Shown here in pieces: positions 60,678-64,000 of a DNA stretch of 64,000 bases (position 1 is the first letter of the stretch; every line of letters starts with the position of its first letter). The DNA comes from Bin52 sp965243345 (lineage in GTDB: Bacteria > Pseudomonadota > Alphaproteobacteria > Thalassobaculales > Thalassobaculaceae), in assembly GCA_965243345.1 (NCBI GenBank), contig CBDEUR010000003.1, forward strand, positions 2,728,001-2,792,000. The letters are read 5' to 3'. The notes beneath the pieces are model-generated. The model saw only the letters and a list, made by a program, of their open reading frames with translations, ran no database searches and was not told the origin of the DNA. The position numbers and the translations under genes were made by a program.

Positions 60678-62630
60678 CCGAAGTTCCAGAGCGGTTCAAG
60701 AGCAAGTAGCTGATATAACTGACATCTGATGGACGTCAGAGGGTCGTTACTGGGTACACTACGGCCGAACCCCGAGGAGATTGAGTATCTTGGTTTGAAG
60801 CGGCGTTGGCCGTGTGGTGACCTGGAAGGGTTTGGCGTCGGGGAGCGGGGGCATCACGGTGTTGCGGGTGATGGTGGCCAGATCATCGATGAGGGTGCGG
60901 AAGCTGTGCACCGGATCACCGTCGGGAGTTTCTCTGGTCGCCGCCTTCGCCTGGGCGCTGATCGATACCTTCGCCGGAGCGACGACGGACCGGCGCAGGG
61001 CCTCGGCGCCTTCGGCGTCTTCATCGTCGAACAGCACGGGCTTGAGCTTCTGGCGCATGTTCCACTCCACATAGTAGGCGAGCATGCACAGCAGGACGTG
61101 GGCACGAACCCGGGGTTCGGTGCGGTGGAAGACGGGGCGGACCTTGAGGTCCACGGTCTTCAGGCTGCGGAAGGCCCGTTCCACCGAGCTGAGCCGCTTG
61201 TAGGCGCGCACCGTGCCGGGGCCGTCGAGTTGGGTCTGCGGCAGGCTGGTGCGGATCACGTAGAGGCCGTCGAGCCTCGCCTCGGCGGCGATGGAGGCGT
61301 CATCACGCTGCCAGGTGAAGACGCCCTCGTCGTCGATGAACCAGGTAAAGTGCTTGGCCATCTTGTACCTGCCGATGACCTTGCCGACCCTCTCGCCGAT
61401 CTTCTCCTTTCCCGTGAGCCGGCGCTTCTTGCGCCGTGTCGCCGCGGCAATGGCTTCAAGCAGGGCTTCGGTGGCTGCAAGCAGCTCCGAGCGCTTGCGG
61501 GCCCGGTCCGCGGCCAGCAGCGGATTGCGACAGACCATGAGACGTTCGCCGGGGTAGGCGTCACTGGTGATCTCCACCAGGTCCCTCTCGTCGAACAGTG
61601 ACATCTCCACCTCGCCGGCCTCGACCAGGGCGCGGATGGCCGGTCCTCTCAGGGCACTGATCCAGTCCAGCCCCGCAGGCTTCACCTCCTCGCGGATCCG
61701 CGCCTCGGTCAGCATCCCCCGGTCTCCCACCAGCACCACCTTCGAGAGCGAGAAGCGCTCCCGCACCGTGGCGATCTGTGATGCGAGCGTGGCCGGATCC
61801 GCGGTGTTGCCGGGGAACACTTCCACCGACACCGGACATCCGTCCCGGTCACACAGCAGGCCGAACTCGATCTGCAGCTTGCCTCGCTTGCCGTCCCGGG
61901 AGTGGCCGCGTTTGGCCAGGGGACATGATCTGCCTTCCATCCACACCGAGGTGAGGTCGTAGAGAACCAGGCAGCCCTCTTCGAGGTGCCGCTCCGCCAG
62001 ACCCTGCTCGATCCTGTCCTGGCGCTCAAGCAGCCAGTCCATGGCGGCGTACAGCTCGTCCTCGTCCAGGTCCGCATCGAGGATCTCGCCCAGGGTGCTG
62101 ACCGCCGTGGCCTCGGCCAGCCTGCGCGCCGTGGCCAGCTTCGAGGCCGGCTCGAGGATCCGCGCCACGATCATGGCAAGCACCTGATCGCGCCGTGGCG
62201 ACGGCTTCGGGTCGATCAGGGTCTCGAGCCCGAGCTTCCTGAGCGTTCCCAGCACTGCGGCGACATGGCCATGGGGAAGGGAACGGACGATGTCGACGGC
62301 GTCCTCGAAGCGTGGCACCGCGGTGCCTCCCTTGAGCAGGCACCGCAATCCTTCGATCAGAGCCGGGGGCCACCTGGTGAGGTTGACGATGGTGCGCTTC
62401 TTGACCTTGCCGCCTTCGCGATAGGACTCGCGCAGCAGGATGGCGGGCGGAGAGGATCGGTTGGGGACGGATTCGATATACATGGCTACGAAATATGCAC
62501 ACCCTTCGCATCATGTCAACACTATTGTTCCCATATACATGGGTACATCTATTCACCCAAAAACCCGAAAAAACCTCGCCAAATCATCGACTTGGTTCGA
62601 CTGTCAGTCGGGAATCAGGGGGAACTTCGG
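60678..62630 (-). mobile_element. IS1634-family insertion sequence, copy 2 (inverted)
   Basis: 1953 bp with the same CCGAAGTTCC ends as copy 1, flanked by TCTAGG at 60672-60677 and 62631-62636. It is in inverted orientation to copy 1, leaving a 4.1-kb segment between them that can invert by homologous recombination. Confidence 0.9.
60759..62483 (-). CDS. IS1634-family transposase (copy 2)
   Basis: 574 residues, identical in protein sequence to the transposase of copy 1, with the same catalytic segments (VLYDLTSVWMEGRSC, VVLVGDRGML, VERAFRSLKTVDL). Complete start, stop and promoter region, so potentially active. Confidence 0.95.
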   Translation of the reverse strand: MYIESVPNRSSPPAILLRESYREGGKVKKRTIVNLTRWPPALIEGLRCLLKGGTAVPRFEDAVDIVRSLPHGHVAAVLGTLRKLGLETLIDPKPSPRRDQVLAMIVARILEPASKLATARRLAEATAVSTLGEILDADLDEDELYAAMDWLLERQDRIEQGLAERHLEEGCLVLYDLTSVWMEGRSCPLAKRGHSRDGKRGKLQIEFGLLCDRDGCPVSVEVFPGNTADPATLASQIATVRERFSLSKVVLVGDRGMLTEARIREEVKPAGLDWISALRGPAIRALVEAGEVEMSLFDERDLVEITSDAYPGERLMVCRNPLLAADRARKRSELLAATEALLEAIAAATRRKKRRLTGKEKIGERVGKVIGRYKMAKHFTWFIDDEGVFTWQRDDASIAAEARLDGLYVIRTSLPQTQLDGPGTVRAYKRLSSVERAFRSLKTVDLKVRPVFHRTEPRVRAHVLLCMLAYYVEWNMRQKLKPVLFDDEDAEGAEALRRSVVAPAKVSISAQAKAATRETPDGDPVHSFRTLIDDLATITRNTVMPPLPDAKPFQVTTRPTPLQTKILNLLGVRP

Positions 62631-62725
62631 TCTAGGGCCAGGTGCTCGCCCTGTGCGCGCGTGCCCCAACAGGACATCACAACGGGGATCGGCCCCGAAC
62701 GTGAAACCGATCAAGGGAGATCGAC

Positions 62726-63652
62726 ATGACCTTCGATATCGACACCATCGCGACCGACGGACAGTCCGCTACCGCCACCGTCTGCGAGCACGCGGCGCTG
62801 TTCGGCGCGACCCCGGAGCGGGACGAGTTCGACACCCGCGACATCTGGGACGCCGACGAGGCCCTCTGCGCCATGCAGGAAGCCTTCGGTCTCCTCGCCG
62901 ACGCCGTCGCACCGGACGGGTTCCAGATCGCCGACGAGCGCGAGAGCCTGCTCTGGGGCTTCGTCAACATGCTCGACGCCCAGACCCAGCGCCTCGACCG
63001 CGCCGCCGACAGGCTCATCCCCGAGCTGCGCGACCTCCAGCGCGAGCAGGACGGCACCGAGATCAAGTCGTTCGAGCTGGAGCTGAAGACCGACCGCGCG
63101 CAGAACCTCACCGCGCGCCGCGACGCCTTCGAGACCATGCGCGACGCAGCCGCCGAGAGCTACCGCGACGTCACCGGCACCACCTGGCGGCCCCGGCGCG
63201 GGTCGCACGTCTCGCAGACCGGCAAGCTCACCTCTGCCGCCATCGACGCCCGCGATTACGTCCACGCGAAGAAGGACCGCAAGACGCAGGCCCATCTGCC
63301 GCAGGGCACCCTCGTCGCCATCGCCGGCGGCAAGGACATCGCCAACCCGGCGGCGGTGATCGAGCGGCTCGACATGGTCCGCGCCAAGTATGCCGACATG
63401 GTGCTCGTCCACGGCGGCGGCCCCGGCGTCGAGAAGATCGCGGCAGGCTGGGCCGAGCGCAACGGCGTCCACCAGGTCGTCTGCAAGCCGGACTGGGACC
63501 GCCACGGACGCGCTGCCCCGTTCCGCCGCAACGACGAGCTGCTCAACCTCCTGCCGAAGGGCGTCATCGCGTTCCCCGGCTCCGGCATCACCGAGAACCT
63601 CGTCGACAAGGCGCGGCAGCTCGGCATCCCCGTCCAGCGCGTCGCGGCCTGA
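62726..63652 (+). CDS. DUF2493 (SLOG-type) domain protein of the mobile element
   Basis: The protein has 308 residues. The N-terminal 190 residues are helical (DEALCAMQEAFGLLADAVAP, then AQTQRLDRAADRLIPELRDL and LKTDRAQNLTARRDAFETMR). The C-terminal DUF2493 domain follows: TLVAIAGGKDIANPAAVIER, then MVLVHGGGPGVEKIAAGWAE, KPDWDRHGRAAPFRRND and VIAFPGSGITENLVDKARQL. This Rossmann-like fold (YspA family) probably binds a nucleotide. It is a regular member of alphaproteobacterial conjugative-element backbones. Start ATG after GGGAGATCGAC. Confidence 0.85.
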   Translation: MTFDIDTIATDGQSATATVCEHAALFGATPERDEFDTRDIWDADEALCAMQEAFGLLADAVAPDGFQIADERESLLWGFVNMLDAQTQRLDRAADRLIPELRDLQREQDGTEIKSFELELKTDRAQNLTARRDAFETMRDAAAESYRDVTGTTWRPRRGSHVSQTGKLTSAAIDARDYVHAKKDRKTQAHLPQGTLVAIAGGKDIANPAAVIERLDMVRAKYADMVLVHGGGPGVEKIAAGWAERNGVHQVVCKPDWDRHGRAAPFRRNDELLNLLPKGVIAFPGSGITENLVDKARQLGIPVQRVAA

Positions 63653-64000
63653 CCGCAGCGCATCGCGGGCCGCGTCGTCGCTCCGGCGGCGGCGCGGCCC
63701 GTTTCCGCGTGCGCACATCGGGGACGCGGCCACCGCATCCTCGCGCGCGCTTCGCGACGCGCTCGCGCTCCGGCTCGCTGTCGCTCGCCGATCGCCGTTG
63801 CGTTCCGCATCCGCGTCACGCACCGCTGCCCCATGCTGCGCATGGGTGCACCGGCAGCCGCGCCGATCCCGGCGCGCTTGCCCCGGACCCCGATCCGGGG
63901 CCGCCACTCGCATCGCTCGCGGCACTCGTGCAGGCGCTCCTGCGGAGCCCGCCTGCACCTCGCCCGGCACTGCCTCGCGCAGTGCGCTCCGCAGCGCCGT
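63653..64000. other. Very GC-rich intergenic end of the window
   Basis: No protein-like frame was found. A hairpin with arms CCCCGGA/TCCGGGG lies at 63881-63900. The sequence is low-complexity (runs of CGCGC, CTCGC), of the kind between genes of the element. Confidence 0.5.

Noticed and set aside
60237..60713. 158-codon plus-strand frame before IS1634 copy 2
   Set aside because: It ends inside the IS, has an unnatural composition and covers the nested hairpin; not a gene.
54602..62630. The two IS1634 copies as a composite transposon
   Set aside because: Each copy has its own TCTAGG repeats on both sides, which points to two separate insertions rather than one composite unit.

Overview
The window is GC-rich, about two thirds G+C by eye, and bacterial. 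Shine-Dalgarno sequences, ATGA-type gene overlaps, an outer-membrane autotransporter and the mix of families suggest a Gram-negative proteobacterium, most likely an alphaproteobacterium. I infer this from the myo-inositol operon layout and from a mobile-element backbone (strawberry-notch helicase, SSB, toprim primase, DUF2493 and DUF4326 proteins). No rRNA, tRNA or CRISPR array was seen.

Region 1 (1-11.3 kb) is chromosomal housekeeping mixed with decaying genes. It holds the start of a MATE exporter, a squalene/phytoene synthase, a periplasmic TPR protein, and a CoA-transferase / flavin-dependent monooxygenase / NTF2-like cluster. It also holds a YdhR-like protein, a secreted beta-sandwich protein and a malic enzyme-phosphotransacetylase fusion. 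Between them lie broken genes: NIPSNAP, the end of an enoyl-CoA hydratase, and a GPP34 fragment joined to unrelated sequence.

Region 2 (11.5-22.4 kb) is a complete-looking myo-inositol uptake and catabolism operon. An RpiR regulator is followed by a substrate-binding protein, permease, ATPase, iolC-DUF2090, iolD, iolE, iolB and iolG, mostly with 1-4 base overlaps. The same operator word (TGGAAT-N4-ATTC) lies inside the promoter of the regulator gene and inside the promoter of the operon. An IS3 remnant abuts the last gene, followed by a Calx-beta autotransporter.

Region 3 (26-30 kb) is a graveyard of small modules: ParDE, a DUF4160/DUF2442 pair, a lone HigA-like antitoxin, an excisionase tail, a broken LysR gene and an IS21 end.

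Region 4 (30.5-47.5 kb) looks like a defence island. Two ATPase genes, the second with a winged helix and ten 43-residue TPR-like repeats, sit behind a 48-bp palindrome that contains their likely promoter. I do not recognise this pair as a described system. It converges on a DISARM/restriction-like operon on the other strand: DUF1998 helicase, SNF2 helicase, Eco57I-type methylase, ImmA-like metallopeptidase and HNH nuclease. The first helicase gene of that operon is cut by an IS1380 element.

Region 5 (47.5-64 kb) is the core of an integrative element or plasmid. It carries a strawberry-notch helicase without its N-terminus, a DUF1778/GNAT toxin-antitoxin pair, SLOG-type proteins, SSB, AlkB, a DarG-like macrodomain next to a NADAR protein, a toprim primase and DUF4326 and DUF2493 proteins. 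Two IS1634 copies of equal length in inverted orientation bracket the AlkB-to-primase block, each flanked by TCTAGG.
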